Below are positions 14,180 to 26,571 of a stretch of 64,000 bases of DNA, piece after piece. A program made the position numbers and the translations under genes. The DNA lies in the NCBI RefSeq assembly GCF_021347895.1, contig NC_067121.1:33343974-33407973 (forward strand), given 5' to 3'. The stretch is from Acanthochromis polyacanthus. Lineage: Eukaryota > Chordata > Actinopteri > Pomacentridae. Position 1 is the first letter of the stretch. The number at the start of each line of letters is the position of its first letter. The notes under the pieces are model-generated. The model searched no databases. It saw only the letters and a program-made list of their open reading frames with translations, and was not told the DNA's origin.

Positions 14180-16190
14180 AGTGTGACTTTTTTTGTTTAT
14201 TTTCACAGCTACGATAAATTAAATGATTATGTGTCGTGTCAAGAGGAGGAAAAACTCACAGGTAACTATCATAAAACACTGCAGATTCCCTGATCTCTAC
14301 CACGATTCCGTTTACATTTGTTTTTTAAATGCATTTTGGTGATCTGAGAACAAACAGACAGCCGAGACACATTGCTGTTAACACCTCAGTCTCCAAGGTG
14401 TCCACTGCTGAACGCTTGTTTTCAGATTTCATTTATGTCTACTTCACTTCAACGAGACAGTCAGCGGGTCCGACCTAGTCAGTCAGTCACCAAAGAAGCA
14501 CCAGATTTGTTGTGCACTGGATTCAGGAGCTAAAGTGCAGACAGATCAGACAAAATCATGTGTTAGCTCTGACCCTGTACTGATGATATATGTTCCTGTT
14601 GTTTACATTGCAAAGAATATGTAGTCAAATGTGTTCCAGACACCTCAAAAAATGGCTCCAATGATCAGATCACAATGTGTCTTGATGTCGTTTAAGCTCG
14701 TATTTAGTGCTGTTCACTCTGATCTTTTCACCCAAATGCATTTTTAGTGTAGACAGGGTCTTCGTGTCTCATTGTTGCAGCTTTTCGTCAAGCAATGTAT
14801 TTTTTTGTGGCACTCATCAGTGTGACTTTCCTGATGGTTTCAGAGTTAAAGCTCAGACACAGTTCACAGATAGTTTGAGGCACAGATTGAACCTGCATCA
14901 GAGACCAAAACAGAATCAATAGGAGAGTGACTTACATCCTTCACATGACTAGAGATGGAACTTCCAGTGAAAATCAGTTTGCTGAATCTGTAAGTATTCA
15001 GTTTTCTTACCCATCCATTACGTAAACTTGTATGTCACTGCCTAAATAAACAACAAAATCAGTAAGTGAAGCTTTAGTCTCCCAAAATTCCAGCAAAAAT
15101 CACAATATTGTAACCACTGTGTTGATTACAGATCTGTGCATACCGTTCATTCCAACAGCGTCTTTCTGTTGAGTTTAAATGATAATTTCCAAAGACCAGA
15201 GCACCACAAATAGGCATCAGATGCAGCGCTCATTAACCAGCCTTCAGTGTTGTATCAGTAACAGAGTGGATAGATTGAAAAGATTTGTCAGATGAGTCAG
15301 ATTTGGGATTTAGGGGTTCCATGTTCGTGCATTAGGGAAGGAAGGAACGAACACTGAAAAACAGTACATGAGATGTTGTTGAACACGCTGATCATCTTGC
15401 AGGCAGCGAGCGACCGACACCCAGAGGATCTGTGCAGGTGTCTGTGCAACCAGGTGTCTGCTGTATGTGGAACACTGTAAAAAAAAACAAATGGTGGAAC
15501 ACGGTGTCATTCAAAAACTGTAAAAACAACTACAACTGAAAACAACAGCAAATAATTGCAAAATAATGACCTTTTTGTGGATTTAAATACAGTAAAACCG
15601 TGTCATTTGTTGTTGGAAAGAAATTAATATTAGTAATAATGAAAACTTTTGATTTGAACATTATTTACAGTTCTTGTACAGTCGAATGCTGTAAAAGAAT
15701 AAACTACCATTTATAAAAACACAGATTTTAAAGATTTTTGATGCTGTTTGATGTTTTGATATTTTGCTTTTGGCTTTAGTTAGTTTTTGCCAGTTTTTTG
15801 TTTTGTTTGTATATTTATTTAATTTTACAGTTAACATGTGCACTATTTGCTAATATCTGTAAAATAATCATGTTTTTGCTGATTTAAATAGATTAAAAGT
15901 ACAGTATTTTACAGTTACAGATTGTAAAAGAAGGAATTACCATTTGTAATATTGTAGATTTTTATTATGGACTTTATTTACAGTTTGTGCTTTTTTCCTT
16001 CTTCTTCATTTTATTAGATATTGCCTGCAGTTTTTAAAAAAAAACAAAACAAGGAACATTATTAAATTAAAAGTTAATTATTTCCTTTGAAAGAACAATT
16101 AACAACTTCATGTTTTAGAGTGCAGCTGAAGGAGCAGTTTGAAATCACCTCTTACCTTTGAGAACATCAGCAGCAGTAATAACAAAGCAC
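14180..16190. other. Intergenic, AT-rich, no gene supported
   Basis: The part from about 15480 to 16060 repeats short motifs such as ACTGTAAAA and TTTACAGT in both orientations, suggesting an old AT-rich MITE or low-complexity DNA. No protein gene is supported. Confidence 0.45.
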
Positions 16191-16192
16191 AT

Positions 16193-16207
16193 GGCGCCAT
16201 CTAGTGG
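16193..16207 (-). promoter_or_regulatory. CTCF-like motif upstream of CXorf38 homologue
   Basis: The minus strand reads CCACTAGATGGCGCC, matching the CTCF core CCASYAGRKGGCR. It lies about 90 bp before the gene's start codon. A second site in the same orientation lies just past the gene (19850-19865). Confidence 0.45.
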
Positions 16208-16294
16208 TTTCTGATGTTTGCTCTGATTGGGAGGAGCCAAACGTGGGCTTCTTTTCCGTCTTTGTTGTTTTTGACGTCAGGAAGTGAAGCCGGG

Positions 16295-19200
16295 ATGGTC
16301 CTGGAGGAGCTGCAGGTCCGTCTGAACGACAGGGGATATACAAACTGGCTGAAGGCAGGACGATGTCTGATCATCCTGAGGGACTTCCTGCTTCCCTTCA
16401 CTGATGAACACATGAGATCTTTCCATAGAGATTTGCTCAACAGGAAATCTCTGCTGCGGATGTCCTGCAACTCAAACTGTAGACCCAGAGGCAACAAGGT
16501 GGGATTTATTGTGACTTTATACATCATATCCTGTCTCTAGCATTGTTTTTCTGACAATAGTTTGTATAAATAGTAATTCTGAGTGTGTGTTCAGCTTCTC
16601 TCTCCATGCAGAGTGTGTTCAGAGTGGCAGAAAGAGATCATTGCCCACCACAGACAGCCTGAATCCACCATCAACTGGGACAACTGCTCCCCTCCTCACT
16701 GGAGGACACATTACTGGGAGCTGGCCAAGGTACAGCACAAATACTGCGCTCATAGCAGGAGGAAACACAAGCAGACACGGCTTCAAAACCTGTCCCATGA
16801 TCTGAGCTTTGGTCAAAGTCAGCTCCAAACTTTCACTTTCATTTTCCTGAAATTATAGACTCCATGTTTTGTTTCGTTTCTATCACCCCATCAATCACAA
16901 ATCGCTGTCACTAATCGCTGTCTAAATATGCACTGATATGAATTAATTTCCAGAACAGAAATCTGAGCATCGGTCAAAGTAAGCTTCAAACTTTTTTAAT
17001 TTTAGTGGCATTATATAGTCCATAGTTTGTTTGTTTTTACAGAGGAGCCTTTTTCTTCCTCCATAAATTGCACATTACTGTCAGCAGCTAGAAGGAGTCA
17101 CTTCCCCCATGTTTTCAGGAATAAAACGATCAATAAATGAATGATCTGTGTAGCAACCTGTGTGTTAAAACCTTATCCAGGAAAAAAACTGGGAGGTTTG
17201 GTGTTTGGAAATGCAGCTGCATTTTAGGTTTCCAGCCCAGAGCCTGAACAAAAACTCAACATGAGAAACAAAACCTTGAAGGAGAAGTAACCTAAAACTT
17301 TTCAGATTTCAACTTTTAACATCTGAATGCTTAATTACAAAAGGGAGGCGTAATTCATCTAAATATGCACTAATCTGCTTCAACAGAAATCTGAACATGG
17401 ATAAAGCTAGCTTCAAATTTTCTGTTTCATTTCTGTTTTTTGACATCTTGGTTTTTTTCAGAGGTGATATTGGATATCTAAAGTAAATTTCCATGAGAGA
17501 AAAGAAGAAGTAAAACAATGTTCATGTTGCATTTTAGAGGAAAATATACACTAATATGTCTACAGGTTGATGTGATTTTATTGCAGATGAATATTTATTC
17601 AATAATATTTTAAGTTTCAGATGAATACGTGAGTCTGATGAGTCGACCTCTTTGTGTTTCTGCAGGCCTACATGCCACGAGGTCAGGCTAAAACGAAGGA
17701 TGGAGGGCAGTGCGATGCGTCGGCTCTGCTCAACCTGATCAACCACTGCACACGGTTCTCAACTGTGGATCCAAAACTGGTCAGAGAGGTAAATATTAAC
17801 CTATTTAAAATCAGGTATGTTGTGCTGCTTTTTGTTAGACAAGTGTAAGATGCTAAATCCTGTATATTAATCAAGTCTTACATAGTAGGAGCCAAAAGCA
17901 GACTGTAAAACTGAGTAGTCACACTCATGTTACCATTGGAGACTTCATGGTGAAGTTACAAATCTGCAGCTGGTTTAATGTATAATTGTGGAACTTTTTG
18001 TATCATAGTTGACATTTTTGCTGTTTTCAGGCCTAAAATCAACATGTCCGCCTATAACCAAACACCACATGACATTTTTACAGAAACATTCTTCTAAATA
18101 TTATATAAACAACTGAGTAAGATTGAAATTGAAAGTTATTTCTAAAGATATTGTAGTACACCTGTTGACATGAAGGGCGTCAGTTTGTTTTTAAAAGTGG
18201 GGGGGGGGGGGGGGGGGGACGGAGACCACAGCACTTTGAGAAAATGTCGAAGAACGGAGGCAAAATGCCATAAGCTGGGCTCAAACTCACAACCACCGCG
18301 CCAAAGGCGGAGGCTCAAACTGTTGAGCTGTCGGTACATGTGGGTAGAGAGGTCTGTGGGCCGCTATAGTACTAATTCTCCCGGGCCGAAATTTTGCCCC
18401 TGTACGCCTCTGGTCGGAGCTTCCACTTGGCACAGGCACAAATTTAGCATCTGCGCGGTTTTTTTTTTTTTTTTTTTTTTTAACCTCACGAAGGTGTGCT
18501 GCATGTCTGTGCAACTCTCGGCCGAGTCCGGATGGTGCGTTCATGAGCGTCGGAATTTTCTATACTACTGAAAATAACTGGGTTTACAATGACTTACATG
18601 TGAAGAATTTGAATGTGTTGGAGACAAAATGACCCCTGACAAAAAGTGGGGGGGACACGTCCCCACCGTCCCCCCTAAACTGACGCCTATGGACATGCCA
18701 TAAATCCACACCTGACTCACACACTACTTTATAAATGAATGCAGGTAAATGAATGCAGCAATGTGTCATAATTGCACAGTTAATAGGATTGTTCTCTCCT
18801 TAGTGCCTTTTCAAATCCATTAATAGTTTCTTAAATGAATTTAAAGTAAAGTTTTTTTGTGTGTGAACATTTTTGCTGATATTTCGTGATGTTTGAGCGT
18901 TTGTGTGCGTCTCCAGGTGATCCGAATGAGGAACGAGCTGATGCATTCCTGTGATTTTCGTGTGGAGGACGAATGGATGGGACAGTACTACTTTGTTCTG
19001 AAACACTTCATGCAGCAGTTCAGTCGTGGGCCACAGATTGCATCAGTCAAAGAACAGATTGAGGAGGTTAGTTGTTTGTAAAATAGTCCATGATGGGAGA
19101 CGCTCAGCTGTGGTTTTGAATTACAGTTTGTTTGTTTTTTTTGTCCAGATGCTGACCGTTGATTTGTCAATATACGTCTCTGGTGCGGACCGAATGGATT

Positions 19201-19568
19201 CTGCTGACTTGGTGAATGAATTACAGTCCGATTCTGACAATCAACGGCCCAAACCAGAGATCTGCGCCGACCTAGTCAGCCGATGGGAATCTGAGTTGCT
19301 CCAAGAGATGTTGCAGGAGATTCTGCAGGTTGCTGCTGAGGACGGTGACACAATGACACAGGTTGGAAGAACAACTACAGATGTCCGTATACACATGATA
19401 CATAAGAAGAAAAGTTTGGGCTACACGCCTTTCACCGGCTTTCTGTTTCTTCCTCAGGACACTCGGCAGCTGAAGAGCCTGAGTGGCTTCCTGCAGGCCA
19501 ACCAAGATCTCAGTGAGAGGTTTTCTGAGGAGCTTCAAGCCATCGACTCTCTGCAGGCCAGACAGTAA
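16295..19568 (+). CDS. cxorf38: CXorf38 homologue, 6 coding exons, 311 aa
   Basis: Exons: 16295-16498, 16595-16729, 17666-17788, 18917-19066, 19149-19361, 19458-19568; all introns are phase 0 with GT-AG ends. The product matches the uncharacterised vertebrate CXorf38 family. It has an N-terminal NWLKAGRCL region, a Cys-rich segment with VCSEWQKE and WDNCSP, the signature AYMPRG, and then VIRMRNELMHS. The C-terminal part is helical and probably coiled coil (SRWESELLQEMLQEILQ). Length is close to the human protein (about 319 aa). The start ATG sits in GCCGGGATGG, a fair Kozak context. The exon 2 acceptor at 16594 was chosen over the AG at 16611 because only it keeps phase 0 and adds the Cys found in the family. 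A polyadenylation signal AATAAA lies at 19711. Molecular function is unknown; the family resembles neither an enzyme nor a receptor. Confidence 0.9.
18176..18687. mobile_element. Non-autonomous DNA element in intron 3 of CXorf38 homologue
   Basis: Bounded by GGCGTCAGTTT at 18176-18186 and its complement AAACTGACGCC at 18677-18687. G-rich tracts lie just inside both ends, including a pure G run at about 18199-18218. A poly-T run lies at 18461-18481. The part at 18240-18350 read on the minus strand looks tRNA-like. The superfamily is undecided. Confidence 0.5.
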
Positions 19569-21508
19569 TGAGAAGGTGGAGGTGAAATGGAGGATCAGGG
19601 AGTTTTGTACCAAGTCTTTAGAGTCATTTTTTGATTTAGGTAAAGTCAGAATATAAGTTGAAGAACAACAGATTTCTATGAGCATGCACACAGGGATTTA
19701 TTAAAATATGAATAAAAGATTTTACACAAAATCTGTGGACTTTTTCTTCAATGGCTCATAAAAATAATGAAGATCAAATTATGCAGTGACTTACAAAGTG
19801 AATGTAGTGAAAACGAAACAATCCCAGACGGTGGCAGCTAGTGTTGCATCAGCGCCACCTTCTGGAGTTAGTGAACTCCTACAGTAACTATCAGTCCTGT
19901 AGAAGAATCCCACAGCAGATACAACTCCTCACCCAGTCAGGGTTGAGCAGGATGAGTAGCCTTATGTCGTATATAAACTACGTAAATATTCATTTATTTC
20001 GCCTTTGTGATCCACCTAAATCTGTTTCTGAACTGTCTGAGGTGAGAAATAAGCAGTTTATTTGCTGAATCTTCACTTATCTTAAATCTACAAAGCCTAA
20101 TTTAAATGTTTATTCATAAGCCAGAGGCACATGAGTACTCACGGTTCTCCATGTTTTCTTGGCTTTGTCACAAATTTGTGTCAAACAACTAATTTACGCA
20201 GCAAAACACCAAATGATTACACGTTAAACTAAGAGTTGTCTAATAGAATTTTTGTTATTGGATTAGGTAGATCTGATCAGCTTTAGTTTGAAATGACTAC
20301 AGGTTAATTGTAGACATACATGGGTGTTTTTAGGCACCATTAATGATTTTATTCCCTAATATTGTTATGTTTTGATATTTGTAATATTTTACATGATATA
20401 TCCTTGATTCTTGATGGGGGGTCCTGAGGAGGGATATCTGTGGTGCTGTTTTCCTTCTCTTTCTGTTCTCTTTCTTGTTCTGGAAGTTGCTTTTTTTTTT
20501 TTTTTTTGAGAAGGAGAAACAGTACAGGAAATAAACACATCAACTCTGGGACTGCAACATAAAGCAGGAATATTTTTAAAAGAAAATAACTTACAAAAAG
20601 GAGCAGATTAGACGGTCAAAATAAAGAAGAGAATTAAAGCAACACACATTCCGTTGTGCTTCCTGCAACTTAAAACCCAACTTTACCTTGTGTTTATCAT
20701 TTTATACTCTGTCTTGACTGATGCAGAGAAGCAGAGCCTCTGAAAGACACTGAGCCGTATAGATTTATAGTATTCCTCTGGATTCACCCTTTGACTTTGC
20801 ACATTCTATATTTACTGTATTTCTTATGCATGTGTGCAGTTATGTTATAAAAGCTGGACACTATTTATAGTAGTTATGCTGTTACTTCCTGCTGCCATGT
20901 TTCCTTCAGCCTTTTCTCACATGTGAAACTATAGGGTGGTACCATGCAAAGAGTCCTGACAGCTCCGAATCAAACCACAGATATGTATTGTTTAGTGTGT
21001 GTGGGTGGACGAGTGGGCTGGTGGTTTATGTGTTTGTTTGCATATCTACCTGCTCAAAGCCACTGTTCTCTATTGTCCAACAGATGAATGTATATGAATG
21101 TGTGCTGAAGAGACTCATGATACACATGAAAAATGCCAGTAAAATTGACTAAATGCAATTCTGTACATCAGCATTAAAAAATCACAAAAGTGTTGGCGAG
21201 AAATACATTTTAAAATATTTAATAAAAATGTGTATTCTTTTATTCATATTTTCTTTCTTCTGTGTCTTTAAGAACAAGAACTGTTTCATAAATGAACCGA
21301 GCCGCAACAACGGCATCGAGTACTTTCAGTTTTCAGCAGATAAAATCTATTATTCAGGTTAAAAGAGAAAAAAAAGTTCATGACATGTGAGGTGCAGCTG
21401 CATGACAGAAAAGTGTGAAAACCAGAAAAGCTTTTCCTGCCTCATAGCCTCATCGCCTCTCACACACTCATCTGCTGCTGCAGTCTGCTGCGCTTTCACA
21501 CAGCTCAA
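19569..21508. other. Intergenic between CXorf38 homologue and SH2D1 gene
   Basis: Holds the CXorf38 3' end and a CTCF-like motif, then about 1.6 kb of AT-rich sequence with a T homopolymer at about 20491-20508. Open frames here show no domain. The sequence just before 21509 is probably the 5' UTR of the next gene. Confidence 0.5.
19850..19865 (-). promoter_or_regulatory. CTCF-like motif downstream of CXorf38 homologue
   Basis: The minus strand reads CCAGAAGGTGGCGCTG, one mismatch from the CTCF core. It has the same orientation as the site at 16193. Confidence 0.35.
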
Positions 21509-21532
21509 ATGGGCGCCTGCCTCCCAGGCATC

Positions 21533-24500
21533 ATGGACAGGGAAGGGGTTCTGGTTCAGTCCATTTACTTTGGCAGGATTGGAAGTGAAGCCACGGAGAG
21601 GCTGCTGGAGAGGTTTGGACACGACGGCAGCTTTCTGCTAAGAGACAGCGAGACGGTTCAGGGGGCCTTCTGTCTGTGTGTGAGGTGAGCTGAGCAAAAA
21701 CGACATTCACTTCTCCTACATGAGTCTTTATTTAAGCTATTTATCCATCATTAAATACACTGAGCATGTTCTGTTTGTAGTAATGGTCTTTAATCATACA
21801 TCACATGGAGATGGGCTGAGAAACCCAGCTGGGTGTGTTGATGCAGCAACGTACACACAATGTCTCCTTTCTAGCAGCTTTTTTAAATTATTTTTTGCAA
21901 TAAAACATCCGTAAACTTTCAGAGACACACAAAGGGCAGAGATGAAAGCAATTTACACCTCAGTGTTTCTGTTATTTTGCTCAGTGCTTTTGTTAAATGA
22001 ACAAAATGACAAGTTTGAACTGTGTTTGTCCTGAAAGAAAAATGATGCGTCACTAATTTTTTGCAAAGAAGACACAGAGCGTCAACAAATTGAGTTAAAA
22101 TGTGTCTAAAATCACACAAAAAAGAACTTTCTACACATTTTTTATCACAATATGTGGAGCTATTAGCCAAGAATTAAAGTTCCTCTCCATAAGAACACAA
22201 AATAAACAGCATTTCATATTGTGCACAACAAGCTTGTAATTTCTGCTAAATGATGATACTGATGGAGGAAGTGCTTAGATCCTTCAGCAAAAGTACCGTA
22301 AAACCACATTTGAAAATACTATTTACGAGAAAAATTCCGGCATGAAAACACAAGCATAAGTCTGAGCAAACAAAACACTTCAAGTATTTAAAGTAAAAGC
22401 ACTCAATGCAGAAAAATGAGCGCCGTGATTAACACAAGCTGCACGTGTCTGTTTGTGGAATTCATCTTTTACTACGTTGCTGAGAGAGTTTCAGATTGAA
22501 ATGAAGGCAGAGCACAAAGTGAAACAATCGCAGAGCTTTGTTTTATTCAAGCAGCAGACCAAGCAGTAAAATAAAACAAATCAAGTGTTTTTCATAAAAA
22601 GAGAAGGCGAGCAAGTCCTCGTGTTTTAGAATCTGCAATTATCACAAATGGAGGAAGAAAAAGAGCTTTTATGTAAATAAAAAGCACTTTACATGCTACA
22701 GTATTCCACACTGTAAATTGCATAATGGCCTGCTTCCCTTTTATTTTAAAGATTATTATTCTCTGCATTTTTGAAATAGATTATATATCAATGAAAGTAC
22801 AGAAAAAATAGCTCAGAATAACCACAAACTTTACTCTCTTTTTGAGTTTTTAAACATTAAAATGCAGCTTAAATGCAGTCATGTGTTTTGGATAATTTCA
22901 CAAATACTCCATTTTTATTCAGTAGATTAATTCAAGTTTAATTCTTTAAATATATTTCTAAAATTATACACAATTAATGACAAATAACACTAAATGAAGT
23001 GTTGGTTCGTGATAGATTTGTTTGTTAAATCAACATCTTATGTAATTACAGAAGCTTCTTAAATGTGTTTGAATCAGTGTATAATATGTATTTGTTGGAA
23101 TATGGTCCTTCTTTTGTATTAAGTTTTGTTGTTCTTTTTTTTACAGTCTTGCTTTATTAAATATGAATGTACTTTGATGCCTGACAGGAAACCACATATC
23201 CACATATGGTCTTTCATTGCATGTGTTCAGCTGCACATTCTCACACTATATTTGGATTTAAAAAGGAGCAGCCAGTGGCAGCAGCTTTAATATTTAACTT
23301 CTTCTCTGAAACAAAAAAAGTTATGCTGCTTTTTCTTAGTTTTTTTCTATTTTCAGAGAAATTCTGTTACATTTAAACTCAGGAACACTGGTAAATATTT
23401 AGAGCACAAAAAAAAACTATGTGAGGCATAAATAACTGGAAATCAAAACCTAAAGGGTTTAAGCCCCACTTTTCACCTCCTTTCACTGCTGTGTGAACTG
23501 TGAACTGTGTTTCGATGGTTCAGACACAACAAAGCGTCACTTAAGAACTACAGATATTTGTCACAAAGATAAATATATTTTCCAGTTTCATGTGGAAAAC
23601 ATGAAAACATAATTTAATCTAGCAGCTTCTAAAGCAAGGGAATCCTATGAGAGAAAGACGAACATGAAGAAATTCTTATTCAAATTTGATATATTTTAAA
23701 TAAGCTCCATCAGTTATTAAATCGTAGCTGAGATCTGGTCTCGCCCCAAAGTGTGTCGAACACGAAACCACTGAGTCGCTGCAGCCTCTGTTCCACATTT
23801 CGCGCCTCTTTCGGGTTTAATCATCACATGAACGTGTATTTTTGATCTCCCAGCGCAGAAATACATTCAAATTTCACATCTTTTTGTGTCACAGGAAAAC
23901 ACCGTTCGTGCACACCTACAGGCTCGTACACTCCGCCGACGGCTGGTGTCTCCAGGTGGGTGAGGGTTTTGCATGCAGAACACAAACACGCGACTGAGGC
24001 GCTTATTTAAGGTTTGTGACTGTTTGATTTGCAGGATTTGAGAGTCAGACCACAAAAATTTAGGACCCTGGAAACACTGATACAGACCTACAGAAGATCT
24101 ACCGCCTCTGATGTTGGTATCGTCCCCTTCACAGACCCACTGGACAAAACACAACTACAGAACAACCCGGGTACGACGCGCACATGCACACACAAGCTTA
24201 TTCTGCTTTATATGCTACTGAATAGTGCCAAACTGCAAAGGCGGCCTCAAAAATCTCTTAGTACGGTATGCACCGTTCACAACATTAAAAACACCTGCCT
24301 TATATTGTCTTGGTTTTTCTCATGCTGCCAAAACAGCTCTGATCTGTCGAGGTGAAGACAGGAAGCCTTTTGTGATGATCTGTGGTATCTAGCACTGGGA
24401 AATTTACAGTGGGTCCTGTGGTTTGCAGGGCCGACTCTCCCGTGACTGTTCATCACACTGAACTTAAAATTAATCTGACAAAGAACAAATGAACATCTCG

Positions 24501-25926
24501 GTCCAGCAGACTTCTCTCAATCTCACCCAAACAAGTATTTTCAAGTCATTATAAGAAGGATTGTGAAGTTGCAGGTACCAGAAACGTTTTAAAACACCAC
24601 ATAGTGTGGTCTAATCATCCATTTACGGACACTTGATCAGATATCCGGTGAGTTTGGAGGAATGATCAACACGTTAAGTTCTTAGTCGTTTTCCTCAAGC
24701 TGTCCTCGAGCAGCTCACTGCAAAAACTCAAAATCTTACTGAGGCTATTTGTCTTATTTTTAGTCAAAATGTCTCATCTCACTTGATTTAAGGTAAATTC
24801 ACTTAACAAGTGACATTTCAACAAGATAGAGGGACTTGTTTTAAGACAATGCATCTTAAATATCTTGTAAAGTCAAACAATCTTGAAATTATCTTGTTTT
24901 AGCCCTCGTGTCGTCCTGATGATCAAATTGACCTGTTTTAAAGTTTGAAAATGAGGGAAAAAACCATATGTTTTCACAGTGAAAACTTCCACATTTTCAA
25001 TATTTTGGGAAATTTTTGAACATTTTTTGGTGCAAAAAAAAAAGAAATGTTAAAAAAATGTTTCTTTAAGAACACTCAGAAGATTTTTTCCCGAATGTTC
25101 TTAAATAAAATATTAGAACTTTCACATATATGTATGGAATCAGATATTTTTAGAATATTTTTTGGATGATTTTTATTCATTTTTTGAAAATATTTACATT
25201 TTTTTTCATTTTTAAAATTTTCTTGCCAAATTTTGGAATTTTTTTTAAAATAAAACTTTTAAGGGAAACTTTTAAGGAATTTTCTTCCTGAAGATTTTGC
25301 AAATTTTTAGAAATTTGGGAATTTTTTTTGCTGAATTCTTTTCAGGGCAACAATATTTTTTGGTGCCATAAATGAGGACGACAGGAGGGTTTTGACACCT
25401 AAGCTTGACAAAATCAAAAAATCTTACCAAGCCATTTTTCACTTGTTCTACTGGCAGATTTTTTTCCACTTATTTCAAGGTACAAGTTCTTGAAATAAGT
25501 TTTTTTCTTGTTTTGAAAGGGGCATTTTTTCCCGGTGCTTTTGCAGTGTGATGGGGCACGTTGTCCTGATGTTGCTCCTGTTGGGGAGTCCTGTTACCAC
25601 TGGTGAGGAGGAGGTAGCATCCGTGTGAATGTCTGGACCCAAGGTTTCCCAGCAAAACGTTGCATTGAACAGGATGATCTTGGTTGTTTTCTTTGCATGC
25701 CGGTGGTTTTAAAGTTGCAGTTGATCCGTATAGACCTAAATCTGGTCTTTGCATTCGTACAGACATGGTTTGTGTTTGTGGTGTGTCAAAGACTTCTTTT
25801 TCGTCTGCGAGCTGTCTTTTTTGGCTTATGACCTACTCAGTCAACTCTAACCCACTTTCAATGGTCTCCACCACAGAGTTTGTCTACATGGAGTTGAGCA
25901 GCGGCAGCAGCAGCTCTGTGTGCTGA
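21533..25926 (+). CDS. sh2d1a: SAP/EAT-2-type SH2 adaptor, 4 exons, 132 aa
   Basis: Exons: 21533-21684, 23895-23955, 24035-24170, 25877-25926; intron phases 2, 0 and 1 all agree. The protein is almost entirely one SH2 domain. FLLRDSE carries the phosphotyrosine-binding Arg (about R37), and KFRTLETL holds an Arg (about R81) at the position SAP uses to bind the Fyn SH3 domain. The family couples SLAM-type receptors to Fyn in T and NK cells. At 132 aa it is close to human SAP (128 aa). The last exon adds a short tail, EFVYMELSSGSSSSVC, with a YxxL-type tyrosine more like EAT-2, so SH2D1A versus SH2D1B is not settled. An upstream in-frame ATG at 21509 would add 8 residues; 21533 was chosen because SAP starts just before the SH2 fold. 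Polyadenylation signal AATAAA is at 26566. Intron 3 carries three nested transposons. Confidence 0.85.
24717..25549. mobile_element. hAT-like non-autonomous element, interrupted
   Basis: The ends are an inverted repeat: CACTGCAAAAACTC at 24717 and GTGCTTTTGCAGTG at 25536-25549. A piggyBac-type MITE sits in its middle (24903-25389). No coding capacity. No clear 8-bp target duplication was found, so the hAT call is tentative. Confidence 0.5.
24903..25389. mobile_element. piggyBac-type MITE, copy 3
   Basis: Starts CCCTCGTGTCGTCCTGATGA and ends GACGACAGGAGGG. The flanking TTAA sites have decayed to TTAG and TTTT. It lies inside the hAT-like element, so it arrived later. Confidence 0.65.
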
Positions 25927-26571
25927 TTTCTTCCCATCTTCAGACTGATGCTGTTAATCAGACAGGAAAGAGGACAACAGAATCATGCAGACACTGTCTA
26001 GCAACTTCCGGAGACTTCAAAGTCATTGAAAAATGTTTAAATTTAGCTTAGGTGAGAGTTTCTTAGTTAATGCTGTGTAAATATAACGCACACTATTTCT
26101 GGTTTTATTTTCAGCAGACTTCTATATGTGATCCGTTACTGTCTTTATTTGTTCGTGACGACGACTGCACCAGCACCAACACCTTCCTTTCTTAGAAGCT
26201 CAGTCTGAGTCTTGTGCATAATAACTGTGTGTGTTCTGATGTTTCACCATATTTGGGTCAAGACAGCTGATGTTTGGGGTTTTTATGTCATTATGGGGAA
26301 GTCACTGTTGTGTAGAGGCTGTGTGGTTTATCTGTATGTTTTGACACCATGAACCAAAATGGCCTCAGGCTGTAACAACACAGAACATGTAGCATCACAG
26401 AGAAGGCAGATCATTCAAACTACTGTGGCCAAACTTCTTTCACCAATTCAACTTTATTAATTCATTTTTCCAAGACATGTCTCTTCTGAGACTGACGATA
26501 TCAAATCTACACGATGATGTTCAGATCTGTCCATGAACTCAAATCTCTGGTATCAACTGTGAAAGAATAAA

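Larger units (their letters stand above)
24600..25850 (-). mobile_element. Degenerate Tc1/mariner element, split by later insertions
   Basis: The left part (about 24600-24716, with GGTGAGTTTGGAGGAATGAT) and right part (about 25550-25850, with GTCTGGACCCAAGGTTTCCC) match a common fish Tc1/mariner family in minus orientation. They are separated by the hAT-like element at 24717-25549. Many stops; not functional. Recognition is by motif memory. Confidence 0.5.

Noticed and set aside
16612..16620. Alternative exon 2 start of the CXorf38 homologue after the AG at 16611
   Set aside because: It breaks the reading frame with exon 1; the AG at 16594 keeps phase 0 and matches the family.
19841..20068. 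75-codon plus-strand frame downstream of the CXorf38 homologue
   Set aside because: No domain and no splice link to the gene, which already ends at a stop with a polyadenylation signal.
25684..25876. Frame upstream of the last SH2D1 exon as part of a longer exon
   Set aside because: It overlaps the Tc1/mariner relic; the CCACAG acceptor at 25876 gives the right phase.
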